A stretch of 64,000 nucleotides of DNA from Patiria pectinifera (lineage: Eukaryota; Echinodermata; Asteroidea; Valvatida; Asterinidae). Shown piece by piece: positions 12,690 through 26,200 of this stretch (position 1 is its first letter; every line of letters begins with the position of its first letter). The notes under the pieces were generated by a model. The model had not been told where the DNA came from. It was given only the letters and a program-made list of their open reading frames with translations, and searched no databases. The translations under genes were made by a program, and so were the position numbers. The stretch covers positions 24,158,905 through 24,222,904 of the forward strand of contig CM057134.1 of the NCBI GenBank assembly GCA_029964075.1. Reading direction: 5' to 3'.

Positions 12690-15600
12690 TCGTGCTGGGT
12701 GAAATTGGGACACATCCACTGCCATTTTTAATAGACACTGGGTCGTCAGAGACATTGATAGACACAAAAGAGTACAACCTGATGGATCGAGAAACCAGAC
12801 CTATACTGACACCGGTCGATGAAGTTATCCGCCAAGCCGATGGGAAACCACTCCCAGTAAAAGGAAGTGCCCAGATGGAGATACAAATTGGAGGATATAA
12901 AGCGGAGGTGGAAGTCTTGGTTGCATCCATCAGAAACCAGGGAATACTCGGCATGAATTACCTACTGACCACTGGCAGTGTACTGGACTTGAGGCATCAG
13001 CAATTGAAGATTGGGGAGCATGTAATTCCTTTACAAGGAAAAGATCAGACGAGCATTTTCAGCTGCCGAGTGCGAGCAGACAGGACTACAAGGATACCAC
13101 CCGGGCATGAAGCAATCATCACTGGTGTCCTGGACGAGAAGAAAGACCTCCATGGATGGGGGATCATCGAGCCAACTGACGGGAGTAAGGTGGCAAAACG
13201 AGGTCTGATGGTAGCGAGGGTACTTGTGGATGCCACTGCAGATAAATACCCGGTCCGAGTGTTCAACCCAAGTACTACAATTGTGATGATAAGTGGAGGT
13301 AGTGTCTTGGGGACCATCACATCCACGGCTGATAAGGACATTCAGAAAGATGATCGCTCTACGATTAGGATGATGGAAAGAGGGGGAGAAACAGCAGATA
13401 ATAAAGCTGGTCAAGAGCTTCCAGAACATCTCAACGATCTGTACCAACAGAGTGTTGAGAACTTACTGGAGATAGAGACAAGGTGAAGAAGCTACTCATC
13501 GAGTATCAAGACGTTTTCTCAAAGGGCACGGGAGACCTGGGGAAAACGGACCTGGTGCGTCACGAGATCAGGACAGATGATACGGCCCCCATACGCCAAC
13601 GTCCCAGACGTCTCCCTACCTGGCAACGGGCTGAGGCGGATGAGCAGGTACAAGACATGCTACAGAAGGGGATAATTGAGCCATCAAATAGCCCATGGGC
13701 GTCTCCAGTCGTCTTAGTGAAGAAGAAAGATGGATCCACCCGGTTCTGCGTGGACTACCGGTTTCTCAACGAACACACACTGAAAGATGCATACCCGATA
13801 CCCAGGGTGGACGACAGCTTAGATGCGCTAGCAGGGGCACAATGGTTTTGCACCCTAGATCTGGCCAGTGGATACTGGCAAGTGGAACTAAATGAGGATG
13901 CCAAGGCCAAATCAGCTTTCGTTACCAGAGGAGGACTGTACCAGTGGAAGGTCATGCATTTTGGCCTTTGTAACGCCCCAGCTACGTTCGAGAGGCTGAT
14001 GGAAAGGATTCTCTCCGGGCTTCAGTGGGAAACACTACTACTGTGTACCTAGATGACATCGTGGTCTTCGCCAAGATGGTGGATGATGAGATACAGAGAC
14101 TTGAGGAAGTCTTCCGGAGGCTGAGACAGGCCAACCTCAAACTAAAGCCGAAGAAATGTAGCCTCTTCAAACAATCGGTAGCCTACCTGGGACATGTGAT
14201 ATCTAGTGAGGGCGTAGCCAAGGACCCCGAGAAAGTGAGAGTTGTGGAGGAATGGCCAACACCTCGGTCCACCAAAGATGTAAGGAGTTTCATTGGATTG
14301 GCTTCTTACTACCGACGTTTCATTCAAGGGTTTGCCAAGATTGCCCAACCATTGCACCGACTTATGGAAAAGAACCGGATGTTCCTGTGGACAGAGGACT
14401 GCGGGGTTGCTTTTCGCACTCTGAAGACACAGTTGACATCAGCACCCATACTAGTCTACCCCGAAGAGGGAGGAGAGTTTGTACTAGACACGGATGCCAG
14501 TAGCACAGGCCTGGGAGCTGTGCTATCCCAAAAACATGATGGGGTGGAGAAAGTCGTTGCATATGCCAGCCGCATTATGTCAAAGCCAGAAAGGAATTAC
14601 TGCGTCACGAGGCGAGAACTCCTGGCCGTTGTGACATTATTTTGTCAAGCACTTCCGGCATTACCTGTATAGTCGACACTTTGTAATCAGAACCGATCAT
14701 GGAGCCTTGAGATGGTTGCTAAACTTGCAACTTGCATGCCATGCAAGCAATGCGGAAGAGGTATGGAGCAGAACGAAAAGGACCAGGTGGAGATGCCTAG
14801 AATAAGTTCCCCAGAAGATTCGGCAATTGGCGATCCTCGGAACGAGGGAAAACAGGAGGAGACAAAAGAGGAAGGTCATGGCCAACAAAACGTACCGACG
14901 ACAGGGGTGAATGCAGACCGTGGGACCAGAATGATAAGTCTCTAACCAAAATGGACGCTGAAGGAACTGAGGGAGAAACAGTTGGGTGATCCTATGATTG
15001 GACCTATTGTCAGAGCTAAGGAGAATGGAGGGGACAGACCAGAGTGGGAATCTCTCTCCACTGAGTCAGCAGCAACCAAAGCATATTGGGCCCAGTGGCA
15101 ACAGCTGAAGATGCAACAGGGAGCTCTATGCCGACGCTTTGAGACAGGTGACGGAAGGCTATGTAAGTTGCAAGTAATTTTGCCGTCATGTCTGCGGGAA
15201 AGTGTCCTGGATGAGCTCCATGATAGTAAATCGGCATGTCACCAGGGAGTGCGCAAGACCCTACACAAGGTCCGACAAAGGTACAGTAGGGCAGGAGTAT
15301 CGGCCGATGTGCGTTCCAAGGTTCGACAATGCAAAGTGTGTGCAAGGAGGAAATCACCGGGCAAGAAACCCCGAGCTCCCCTTCAACAATACACGGTTGG
15401 CGCACCGATGGAGAGAATCGCTCTGGATGTTATGGGCCCCCTGCCCAGGAGCGACCGAGGCAATACGTATGTACTAGTTGTGGGAGATCCATTTACGAAG
15501 TGGATTGAGGCGTACGCACTGCCAGACCAGAAGACACCGACCATAGCAGAAACTCTGGTGGAGCAATTTATTTGCAGATATGGTTGTCCAAAAGAACTCC

Positions 15601-16511
15601 ACAGTGATCAAGGCACAAACTTCCAGTCTGCCGTATTCAAAGAAGTGTGCAGATTGCTGGGGATCGACCAGAAGCGAACTTGCCATTGGAACCCTAAGTC
15701 CGACGGATTCATTGAAAGATTCAACCGAAGCTTGGTGAATCTGGTTGGGCCGTTCGTAAAGCCAGACCAGAAGGATTGGGATGTCCAGTTGGCATACTCG
15801 ATGATGGCATACCGAAGTACGGCTCAAGAAAGCACCGGAGAGTCACCTTGCACCATGCTTATGGGGCGGCAGATAGCACTACCACTACACGCGCTTACCG
15901 AACTACCAAACGACAGTGATGACCACATGTCGACTGACTATGCCAAAAATCTCCGACAGAAAATGAGTGAGGCACATCAAAGAGCTCGGAGCAAAATGAA
16001 AGTAAATCTTCGGAGGCAAAAGCGCAACTATGATCGCCATGTTTCGGGTAGCAAGATACAAGCTGGAATGTTTGTATGGCTGCACAACACTGCACGCAAG
16101 AAAGGATTGTCTCCCAAGCTGCAGTTCAAATGGATTGGCCCGTATCTGGTCCTGAATATGTTATCAGACGTGACCTTCCGGATACCGGAGAAACCAAAAT
16201 CAAAGCCGAAGGTTGTGCATTATGACAAACTGAAGATCTACACAGGACCAGAGAGAAGAAAATGGCGAACCGAGGGGAGAGATAGCGTTCCTGTGGAGCC
16301 GGAGACCGAGGATGAGCAGAAACCTCCACCAACTGATGAAGATGGTGTTCACTTGGTGGCCGATGATTCACTTGGAGAAACCACAGACAACATGGGGGAA
16401 TGCCCACTTCACCTCGAGCCCTCTGTTGAACGATCGACAGAACAAGAATCGGCGGGGAGGAACGAATTTCCGTCCAAGGAAACGGCAGTGAAGATATCAC
16501 AACGGGACTAA
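12690..16511 (+). pseudogene. pol region of the Gypsy fossil (PR-RT-RH-IN)
   Basis: Domains in order: aspartic protease motif LIDTGSSETLID near 12730; reverse transcriptase fingers/palm (SPVVLVKKKDGSTRFCVDYR near 13700-13760, YLDDIVVF near 14046); RNase H (DTDASSTGLGAVL near 14490); and integrase with an HHCC-type finger (HQGV near 15240, CKVCARR near 15331) and catalytic DDE contexts ALDVMGP (15423), SDQGTNFQ (15604) and DGFIERFN (15706). This order is diagnostic of Ty3/Gypsy. The region is not intact. Confidence 0.9.
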
Positions 16512-17488
16512 TTCCAGACGAGGAGCAAGAAACAGCATCAAATACCCAACTCTTCGTCGGGTGGTACCCAAAACGCCAGCGACGACGTCCCGCTAGGCTA
16601 CAGGATTACGAAGTTTAGCCCATACAAGAAAGAAAGGGATTTAGCAGAAAAATCAGCTAAAATGGTCATCGTTGCGGCAACTTTTAACTGCCGGCCACCA
16701 CAGCCACCGCTAGTTCCACTTAAGCCACCACGGCCACCGCACGTTCCACCTCAACCTCCACTGCTACTGGCCACCCCAAGACTGGGGGAAAGTCATTGAA
16801 GCTGCTTAGGCAGCTTCACACCGAGATGGTGCCCCAAGTGAGCTCCTCCACGGAAAGTGAAGACCCAGCTGGGGAGATGGCAGATCATATTGAAGTAACC
16901 ACCATCACAAGATTTTTCCGCCGAGGGGTCCTGTTCAACCAGAAGGAAGCCAAGCAGGACTTTTATTTCTAGAGAGATAAGAGAATTAAGTCAAGCTCAT
17001 GTATAAAGTTACACAAAAGTTGTTAAGTATTTATAAAAGTTAAAAGAGTTTTGAAGTTCAAAGTTTTAAAGTTTAGTTAAGTTTTTAAACGTTTTACAGT
17101 TGATGTTAAAGTTAAGACATTGAGGACCGAGTTATCTTTGAAGAGTAAGATATGAACCACTTTATTTTGTTATACATGTACATGTACTAAGAACACTTGT
17201 ATAGAGGTATTTTGAAAGTGTTGATCATCTATTTTATCTAAAGTCATCTATTTTATATAAAGCCATGTGTTGATAAAAGGAATAACCATTCCATTTTAGA
17301 GTTGTTTTAAGATGATTGTTTATTAAACCCACTTTGTCAGCTGCGAAGATTGTAAATTTTATATAAGAATACTGAATGAAGGATGTGGCTCTGATTCAAT
17401 ATCTTAAGTTTTCAAATGTTGTTGTGTGGAAACTTTAATCAATTAAGACTTAACAGTTTCAGGGACTGCAAACTCTGGGGGGAGGTCA

Positions 17489-18001
17489 TGTGATGAATCA
17501 TCAACTATACCTTTTATACATTAACATGAACTGTATAGTGACTTTTCTTTAGTGCCCAGTCACTCATACTAGAACATCAGCATTTAATTGGCCAGCGCTG
17601 TTAGTGGGCGTGGCTGAAGTCATCTACTGAGCAATACTGCATTTTCATTGGTTGAGGCACCCTGTGTACTTTATTAATGAGGGGCATTTATTGTATGTGA
17701 ATGTGTATGACCATGTTGGCCTATAAAAGGCACAGTTCGAGAGAATAAATCTCACTTCTTCGCTTGGTGGGACTAAAGAAGTCAAAGAAGTCTCCTGTCT
17801 CTGTTTTATTGTCTAATTGTCACTAATTAGGGTGTAAGTCTCCCCCACTTGAGCCACTTGAGCCACTTGAGCCACTAAAGCCACTGGTCAGCCACCCTGA
17901 GGCACCGGTCAGCCACCCAGAGCCACCGGTCAACCACCCAAACCACAGGCTAATCCACCCAAAACCACAGGTTAATCCACCCAATCCCTAAATCCCAAAC
18001 A
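17489..18001 (+). repeat. 3' LTR of the Gypsy fossil
   Basis: Matches 10287-10798 with four substitutions and one single-base length difference, starting at the same TGTGATGAATC and ending CCCAAACA. Confidence 0.88.
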
Positions 18002-19204
18002 CTATTTTTCTCATGAATTCTTTTTGCGCAACTCTGTGAAATGTAAGAAAACTACACATTTGACAACACTTTTTGGATTAATTTTATTGCAAATGTCCAC
18101 TTCTTCAAACATTTAAAATTGTCCATGTTTTTCCGGACTAATGCTGTTACTGTGATGTCATTTCAGGAAGACACTGTTCAGTTTAGGGTTTTTCTTTCAA
18201 ATTATTCATCCAAAATTTGCTAATTGAAAACATTTGTGGGAAAGGGTTGGTAATTGGCTTACTGCCATGTACTGACACATCATATAATCACCAAATTAAA
18301 GAAATTTATGACAGCCAAATATCCAACATTCTAGCAACTTTTTTTGCTGAAATGTTTTCTAATGAATATGAAGCTTTGCATTAGCATAAAAACGGAGAAG
18401 GCACCAAAAACACCCATCAAAATGGAGGAAAAAAAACTTGCAAATAAGGTTGAGTGTGATGCAAAGATGTATTTTTAAGGTTTGCATTGAAATCTTTGCA
18501 TGGGCCCAGTGAATATGGTAAGTGTTTGGTCAGACATACGCAAAAAAACATTTAAGAAATAACGCAAGAGAAGTGTTCCCGACGGTACAACCATTGCCAA
18601 ACATACGTGTCCCGATGTCTTACACGTCAAGAAATCGTCAACGTAAAAAAGCCCCTTGATCAAACGTTTAAACAAGTAGAAAAGATTAACAGTGGAAAAA
18701 GAAATTACCTCAGTCTCTTTCAATTCAATATTACGTTGCATCTTGTTTCCTTCGTATCAGTTGATTTGTAACATTGTAAATTTTACAGTCATCAAAATTG
18801 TGGGGGGGGGGATTAACCTCGGAGAAAAATAGGGGGAAAAATAATTTAAAAATCTTACTAATTTAAATGACCAAATGATAAAAGTGATTGCCAATAAACG
18901 AATAAGAAACGAAAAGCATGGTTATACGCTCTGAGCGCACAGATGTTCGCTAATTTGAATGCGTCAACCGTCAAAAGGTTGCAAAGACTTAATTTAAGAC
19001 TGCTACAAGTTAAGTCTTGAATGCACCAAAACGAAATAGACTGCCCGAAAACGAAAACAAACATTCACAGCAAAATCTTGGCTGCCTAAAAATGAAATTG
19101 AATGAACCCCAAATGAAAAAGAAACTGCAATTTGACCACATGTGCAAAACTCACGCGAAATTGAATGGCAGACAATGAAACTGATTAGAAAAATTCGGAA
19201 ATTC
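18002..19204. other. intergenic, no gene seen
   Basis: AT-rich sequence with a G run near 18804-18812. The reading frames present show no family similarity. Confidence 0.5.
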
Positions 19205-19724
19205 GCCGGGAAAACCTTTAATACTGACAAATGAAAATCCCATTGTTATTACGTCAGCCGTCTCCACCTTGCGTGTGTTCAAAGCCCATACTGTCGTACG
19301 GCGCGGATCGGAGCACGTATTATTACACGAAACAGTCGTTGATAAAGCGCAACTTGTTTTTCTTCGATCGATCAACGACGGTGACGTCACGTCAGACGCC
19401 CTCATTCGGCAAGTCGGTGCAAGGATTGAGCTTCACGGCGAACACATTGAGCTTTAAGTTTTCAGACTATTTTGCTGTTTTTCTTCAAAAAATTCGTTGT
19501 TTGGGAACAATGTAAGGGGTCTGATGGAATGTCATGAATGTGTAGATCAATCCAGGGTAAGTGTTTCTCTCATTTGTATTCTCTTTACGGGGTTTTTGGG
19601 GGGGTCTTTTTGTCTTCGCGTGGGTATGTGACTATGCTACTGTGAAGCCGTCACCAAAGTATGCCAAATCGGTGGAGCGTTTGTATGGAGGGGTACCCGT
19701 ATTCAACGCTCCACTCAGTAGAGC
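19205..19724. mobile_element. partial copy of the 655-bp TA-flanked DNA element found at 62284
   Basis: Positions 19225-19420 match 62445-62625 (shared block around GTACGGCGCGGATCGGAGCA and the CRE-like GGTGACGTCACGTCAG). The right end GCTCCACTCAGTAGAG at 19708-19723 equals the right end at 62937. I could not find the left terminus, so this copy is probably truncated. Confidence 0.6.
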
Positions 19725-20807
19725 TACCTGTCAACCTGTCAACCGGACCGCCGAGAGCTCGGCTACGAGCAAACTTTGGTAAATATGCTAACACTGTCCC
19801 TGTGTATTTCCATAAACTGTGACGGTTTCTTCTGAATGTTGTTTCTTGCTGTTAAGTCCAACAAAATGCTAAATTTGTTGTCATGCGGACACTGGTGTAC
19901 AGGACCAGGATCAGCCAGGGTTACTTCTGAAATCAGAAGGCTTATTTATGTATTTATTTATTTATTTATTTATTTATTTATTCCATTTCTTTACCCAGGG
20001 TATACCCAAACAGTTTAAAACTGGTTTCCATTTATAATTGGGGCCCTGCATACAGTAAATAATGACTACAAACATGTATAATTATACAATACATCACAAA
20101 TACAATAAAATTCAATACAGTGAGATAAAACCTTATTTGAATAATGCACAGGTGTTAAGCAAATATTATAAATACAATATATTTTAAAACTATTGTAACT
20201 ACATGTACAGTATGAATGCTTTACTATAAAGTTGATTCAGTGCACACGAACAATTTGGATCTATCTTGTAACATCAAGGAAAGAAAAAAATATTGCTGTA
20301 ACTATATTCGCTGATTACGGGAGGGGCGAAAACCCCGCGAAAACCCTTTTGGGAGAAAACACGGGGAAATTCCCATCCGGCTCCTTATTATCTTCTTATT
20401 ATTATGGCAACCAAGTTTGTTAACTCCGTAGATCAGCACATATCTAGATTTGTATTATTAGAGAAGACAGCGGCAAATACACAAATAATTATTTGCAGAA
20501 ATATTAAGGCTATTATAAGGCTTCTCTCCGTCAGCCTTCTGAGAGCCTTCAAATTCGGGGGTCAGTACTATATGGCTTTTGGACATGCCCTTTCATAGAC
20601 GAAATACCTTTGTCTGAAATTCCACTTTCTGAAACGCAAATCCACCAAAAAAGTTAAGCTGGTTGATCCATAACTCTGAAATGTTTTCCCACAATTGACA
20701 TTTGGATCATGGGACAATTTTTGGGGTGGAAAATCTGAGTTTTTACTCACCAGCCTTGCGTTGCCGATCCGACGAATACAACGGTACAGTTCATGTGTGT
20801 TTTACTT
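19725..20807. other. intergenic; (TTTA)n run and low-complexity sequence
   Basis: A (ATTT)n microsatellite lies at about 19943-19983, followed by CAGGGTATACCC. This could be the 3' tail of a SINE or LINE, but no body is recognisable. No gene seen. Confidence 0.45.
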
Positions 20808-22016
20808 CGGAAGCTTGAATTGCCTTTCGCGATACCGCGTTACCGTGATAATTTATCACCGAAATCCGGAATTCAAAGATAATTCCTTCCTCGATACCGC
20901 GTTACCGTGATAATTTGTCACAGAAATCCGGAATTCAACGATAATTTCTTCCTCGATACCGCGTTACCGTGATAATTTATCACAGAAATCCGGAATTCAA
21001 AGATAATCCCTTCCTCGATACCGCGTTACCGTGATAATTTGTCACAGAAATCCGGAATTCAACGATAATTTCTTCCTCGATACCGCGTTACCGTGATAAT
21101 TTATCACAGAAATCCGGAATTCAAAGATAATCCCTTCCTCGATACCGCGTTACCGTGATAATTTATCACAGAAATCCGGAATTCAACGATAATCCCTTCC
21201 TCGATACCGCGTTACCGTGATAATTTATCACAGAAATCCGGAATTCAAAGATAATCCCTTCCTCGATACCGCGTTACTGTGAAAATTTAAAAATCCGGAA
21301 TTCGCAGATTTTGTTTTCCAAGGTCACATTTTTGGATAGGTGGTTGGCTGCTTAAATTCTAGTCAATTTTAGATAATTTTGAAGACTTAAATTAAAATGC
21401 ACCATTTGAAACTCAAAATATGAAACGGCCTCAACTTGATGTGATGAACTTTATAATACATGTAGGATTGAGTATTCATATACTTTGGAATCATTGTGCC
21501 AGTGCTCATCTCATTGTCGAGGAAAGAGGAATTTACCACCCTGGCGATGGTAATTAGCACCAAACCACAGCGCAGTGTCAAAATCTTGCTTTACGTCTAG
21601 ACAAGTAAAGATGCACTTGTAACGCAGTATCAAGGAATCGATATCTTTGAATTCCGGATTTCTATGATAAATTATCCCAGTAACGCGGTATCGAGGAAGG
21701 GGTTATCTTTGAATTCCAGATTTCTGTGATAAATTATCACGGTAACGCGGTATCGAGGAAGAAATTATCGTTGTATTCCGGATTTCTGTGATTAATTATC
21801 ACGGTAACGCGGTATCGAGGAATAGCTATCTTTGAATTCCAGATTTCTGTGATAAAATTATCACGGTAACGCGGTATCAAGGAATATGTATTTTTGAATT
21901 CCGGATTTCTGTGATAACTTATCACGGTAACGCGGTATCGAGGAAGGAATTATCTTTGAATTCCGGATTTCTGTGATAAATTATCACGGTAACGCGGTAG
22001 GCAATTCAAGCTTCCG
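20808..22016. mobile_element. fold-back element with arms of tandem 62-bp units
   Basis: The left arm (20808-21300) holds about eight tandem copies of a ~62-bp unit containing CTCGATACCGCGTTACCG and the dyad GTGATAATTTATCAC. The right arm (about 21625-22016) holds about six copies in inverse orientation. The outermost 17 bases, CGGAAGCTTGAATTGCC, are an exact terminal inverted repeat (20808-20824 and 22000-22016). The 320-bp centre has no gene. Left-arm units are nearly identical; right-arm units are more diverged. No transposase. The target duplication is uncertain. Confidence 0.8.
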
Positions 22017-22740
22017 TACGAAACTGATCTGATTGTATGCGTACAGTCACCATTGGAGTGCCCTGGATATGCAGGGACAGGAAAGGATGCGCATAGTTCA
22101 CCGAAGTTCATGTTGTTTTGTCCTGGTGGATTCATTCCCATGCATTGTGTACTTCTTCAAAGCCCCTGTCAAAGCGGTCATAACGCCAGGCCTAACCACA
22201 TATTTCCTGCTAAAACTTGTTGTTTTTTTTGCAAACAATCCTGACTTGTAGACAAGATACAAGTGTACAGTACACTTTTTGTTTGGGGGTTGATTGTGTG
22301 GGTGTGATGTGTGTGGATGGGGGGGGGGGGGGCTGAACCTCATTTGACCCCCGGCACCCCCTTCTCTCCTTAGATTTCATGAATCAATCGAGGGAAGGGA
22401 TGAGTAGCATCAATTTAAAAACAGTCGTCTTCTCTCCACTTCTGATTTAGTTATTTCAACGATTGCTATTGCTGCCGTGACCCCACCCCGCCCCGTCAGC
22501 CAGTGAAATTGTTAAATATAAAAGTCATAACTCAACATTAGACCTTAGACAACTACACAATAGCTGGACAATTGAGTGTGCTAGTTCTATGTTGGTTTGT
22601 TCTAAAATAAGCCTATTTTAGCAATGTGTGTAACCTTAATTGCCCATTACACATAATTGGTTTTTATGTTCTGTATCAGCCAAGTAAAAGAAAATGGCCA
22701 CAAAACGCAACGAGAATATACGAAAAAAACTTTCGTTCAG
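22017..22740. other. intergenic, no gene seen
   Basis: Contains a G homopolymer at 22320-22332. No coding or element signature. Confidence 0.45.
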
Positions 22741-25690
22741 TATATATATGTAAACCATGTGTTTAGGTTTAGAACACCTAAATAAACACTAATCTGTGAC
22801 AGTTTTTAAACATGTAACGCAGTTTATCCAATGAACATGTTTAATTTGAAAACATATTTGGTGTTTAAAATCAGCACACTGACGGTGTTAAATCTTTAAA
22901 CGGAACAGTGTTTAAAATATATACATCAAAGGTGTTTAACATTTAAATACTACTGACGTTTAACAAGTAAACACACAGTAAAAAGAAAACACGTCAATCT
23001 GTTGTAATTTTAAACATGTGACGCATTTATTGCCTGTGACAGATTTTAAACATGTGACGCCATTTGTTATTATTTTCAAGTGTTTATATTCACAGTGTGT
23101 GTTTAGTTTTCGAATAGTATTCAAAATTGCAAGTAAAACTTCAGTCACAATATTAACAACAACAGTGCCCTAAACGCATTTAGGGCACTTCACAAAGCCG
23201 TCTTCATTTTCGCCTATAGGATTGTGGTGAAAGGCCTATTGAGTTCTATCGAATCATGAAAATGGACACAATAAAATGGACACAATAAAATACAAATGTA
23301 TTTTATGGTCACCCCTAGAGAATATTTTACATCACGACAGCAAAAATTATGTGACATTCATGTGAATATACTACCATGCCTATCAGTATGTTTCCAACAA
23401 TCCTATTTTTAAGACCCCAACATTTTAAGGCCAATTACAACTTTTACAAGTATCAAAACAAAGAAACAAAAACATTAACAAAAAAAGGGTGAATATAATG
23501 TAAAAAGGGCTAAAAACAGTTAGTTTCCAATTCAATGAGAGTTAGAAGTAAACTGCAAATGAATTATACTTGTTTTTTAAAACCTATGAAGGTTTGCGTT
23601 ATAGTTTGAAGTGGTAAAATAAGTATTGATCTTTAGCTGAGATTTCAACAATGTATCCAATTAATTTATACACAAATACCTTGTAGTGAACACCATGAAT
23701 TTGCTGGAATCTGCCAGGAAAACTTTTCTCTGATTATGATTTTTTTTAACTCAAAGCACGTGAAAATACTTTGGATAACCCAAATCAAAAGCATAGCACC
23801 CCGAAGCTGGAGAAGAAGCGCATCATTGTACGTGTTGTAGTTTGAGACTTTCTTGATGGTGTCTCCACGTGTAATGTAAACTGTAGTTTTGATGCAGATA
23901 CTCTGTCTGGTTCAGCAGCATTCTGCGGACATAAACAAGATTTCTGAGTGAGCCATGCAAAAACTGAAACCATGCTCACAGTAAAAGAAATAATGGAGAC
24001 CCTAAAATGACAAGTCATTAATAAAGTTTACTCCGGGAAAAATATGAAAACTGATTACAAAATTGGGTTCAAAAGTGAATTGCACAATTGTCGGCCTTTT
24101 TGGGACTAACGTCAATATTAACCTTTGTTATCAGAGATAATGTGCACAAAGACTGTAAAGTTACAGCTTGAGCTTGATCATGGATCAAATATTTAAAATA
24201 AAATCTGAAGAAAATAGGCAAGCTTTTCACAGTTTCGTACCAATAACTTTGCAGTCATGTAGGTATTTACGGAGACTTTGTATTTAAAATTGTACTTTAA
24301 AATTGTATTCACCTAGAATGTTGTACTTTTTCATTCAATAATGTTTTACTGCCAGAGTAAATTTACAGTGGAAGTTGAAAGGTTCTTATGCAAGATAAAA
24401 TCTCACCCAAACATCATCATTCAATGAAATTGAAGATTTGAATAATATATTTTGCAATACAAAATCACCTCATGAATAGTTAGCACTCTCGTCTTCGTAC
24501 CCTCGCCACGTTCAAACTTGGTGTTCTGTTGAACGTACATGTATGCAATTACATCAAGCGTCTACAGAGGACCCTATTATGTTCTGTAAAACGAATGGTT
24601 AAATCACCAATTTAAAAAAAATCCACTTCACTGAATTTTCCAAGATTACAAAAATTTTGACACTGCGTGTTTGCAATTGTAATTCGCCCCATAGGCTTAT
24701 AGCCTCATATTAAGTTTACACTCAACATAGACCATCCCCATAATGTGGCTCAAATACAGAACTTCCTTCATAATATTGTGAGCTGCACAGCAGTTATACC
24801 ATGGAGCTATTACAGCATTGTCATCCCAAAAAAATAACATGACGAAATCAAAATCAGGGTTGTTTTTTCCCTTCATATTCATGTTTTATCACACGATCCT
24901 TTTGCCAATAATTGCTCTCACTAATTCATCTCATCTCATATTTCTAAATCTATCATATTCTATATCGGGATTAATTAAATCAAACAACACAAAAGACAAA
25001 ACTTACCACCTGTGTGGAAGCTTCCAGAACTGGTTCAAACTACAACCGTCGTACTGCATGCACAGAATACGTTGCATCTGAGTACTCTTGCTGACCTGGC
25101 AATATGCATACCAAACTTGACCTCTAGCCTAGGTCATGACCAACTGTCAGTACCTTCTGTGAGACTACATGTACATCATACATGTATATTGTTTCATTAC
25201 CCGATGCGAATTTTGTTACCACGAATGACGATACTAATTCTCGCCATTACATTATTCTATTAGTGTGCCCAGATTATTGTCTTTGTGCCGCGTAATTAAC
25301 TGGCCCGATTATGCCAGCACGCAATCAGATTTAATCCTATTGGTTAAGACCTAACATCACGTGGTCATATTTAAACATCGTGAAGTGTACCGTGTTTATT
25401 AGGTGTTGAACACAAACAGCTAAATTAATAACTTGAGTTATTATTAGTGTCCTAATTAGTTAATAAACCTTTTTTAAACAAAGTGTTATTCTTTGGGAAC
25501 AAACAAAATACTAACTAGTGAAATTGAACAGTTAAAACATTTTCTAAAACCGATCTCATAATAAACACCCTACAGCACTGTTGACATTAAACGCTAACTG
25601 TTTTGTTTAAAAACAGATGATGTGTTTAATTTTGTCACATAGTGTTTAAATCTAAAACATATTTTTTAAACGTGTCACGTGTTCTCGCGT
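22741..25690. repeat. TGTTTAAA-rich clusters flanking about 2.3 kb, possible DNA element
   Basis: Two clusters (about 22780-23115 and 25390-25690) are dense in TGTTTAAA and TTTAAAC words and in CACGT-containing words such as AACACGTCAAT and AAACGTGTCACGTG. The outer left and right edges show a weak inverse resemblance (CAGTAAAAAGAAAACACGT at 22976; reverse complement of 25679-25700 reads CTGTAAAACGCGAGAACACGT). The sequence between has no recognisable gene. The element call is tentative. Confidence 0.35.
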
Positions 25691-25734
25691 TTTACAGTAG
25701 ACGGAGAGCTACATAGGCCTATCTGAACCTCGAA

Positions 25735-26200
25735 TAAATCACGGCCGGTGTACGTCATTATTCTACCCACCAATCACAGCTAGTCCCCCAACCAGTCGGT
25801 GACTACACCCCCCCACCCCCACCCCAAAGTGAGTGGTCTGTGATTAACAGGTTGTGCGTGTCAATCACAAATTTCGTGTTTTGGATATGTCAGCGACATC
25901 CATACAATATCCACCAATGGCTATTTCAGTGTCGGTGACACAAGCTTTTATATGGTAACTATATAGTACAAAACAAAAAAAAATCGGAATATATACTTCT
26001 ACTACCCTGAGACTCAAACCACAGAGTTATTCGTACAGCGCAAACTGATCATCGAGTAAATCACGGTAAGTGTACGTCATTATTCTATCCACCAATTACA
26101 GTTACTCGGTGACTACATGTAGTCGGTGACCACAAGTGCTAGTCTGGTTCCCCGACCTGACAATTTCCCCCGACGTCTACACGTCTAAATTGTAGGTCAG
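25735..26200. repeat. dispersed repeat with copies at about 26050 and 28320
   Basis: GTACGTCATTATTCTACCCA at 25751 recurs, slightly changed, at 26077. The segment from GTGTCAATCACAAAT through TATTTCAGTGTCGGTGACAC (25858-25942) recurs at 28329-28420. Family unknown. Confidence 0.5.

Larger units (their letters stand above)
10287..18001 (+). mobile_element. Ty3/Gypsy (Metaviridae) LTR retrotransposon fossil
   Basis: Two alignable terminal repeats of about 512 bp enclose gag-, protease-, reverse-transcriptase/RNase H- and integrase-like regions in Ty3/Gypsy order on the + strand. The LTRs differ at four substitutions and one single-base length change, roughly 1%, so the insertion is fairly recent. 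A primer-binding-site-like sequence (TTGGTGGCAGCGGTGGGAT) lies near 10944, and a G-rich polypurine tract (about 17477-17485) precedes the 3' LTR. The coding part is broken, with a handful of disabling changes. No envelope gene is evident; about 0.9 kb between integrase and 3' LTR is non-coding. The clade within Ty3/Gypsy is not assigned. Confidence 0.92.

Noticed and set aside
12488-16511. Host aspartic protease or host integrase-derived gene
   Set aside because: The region lies between matching LTRs in full Ty3/Gypsy order; it is the element's own pol.
20815-22005. CRISPR-like array
   Set aside because: Units are contiguous without unique spacers, inverted on the two arms, and the genome is animal.
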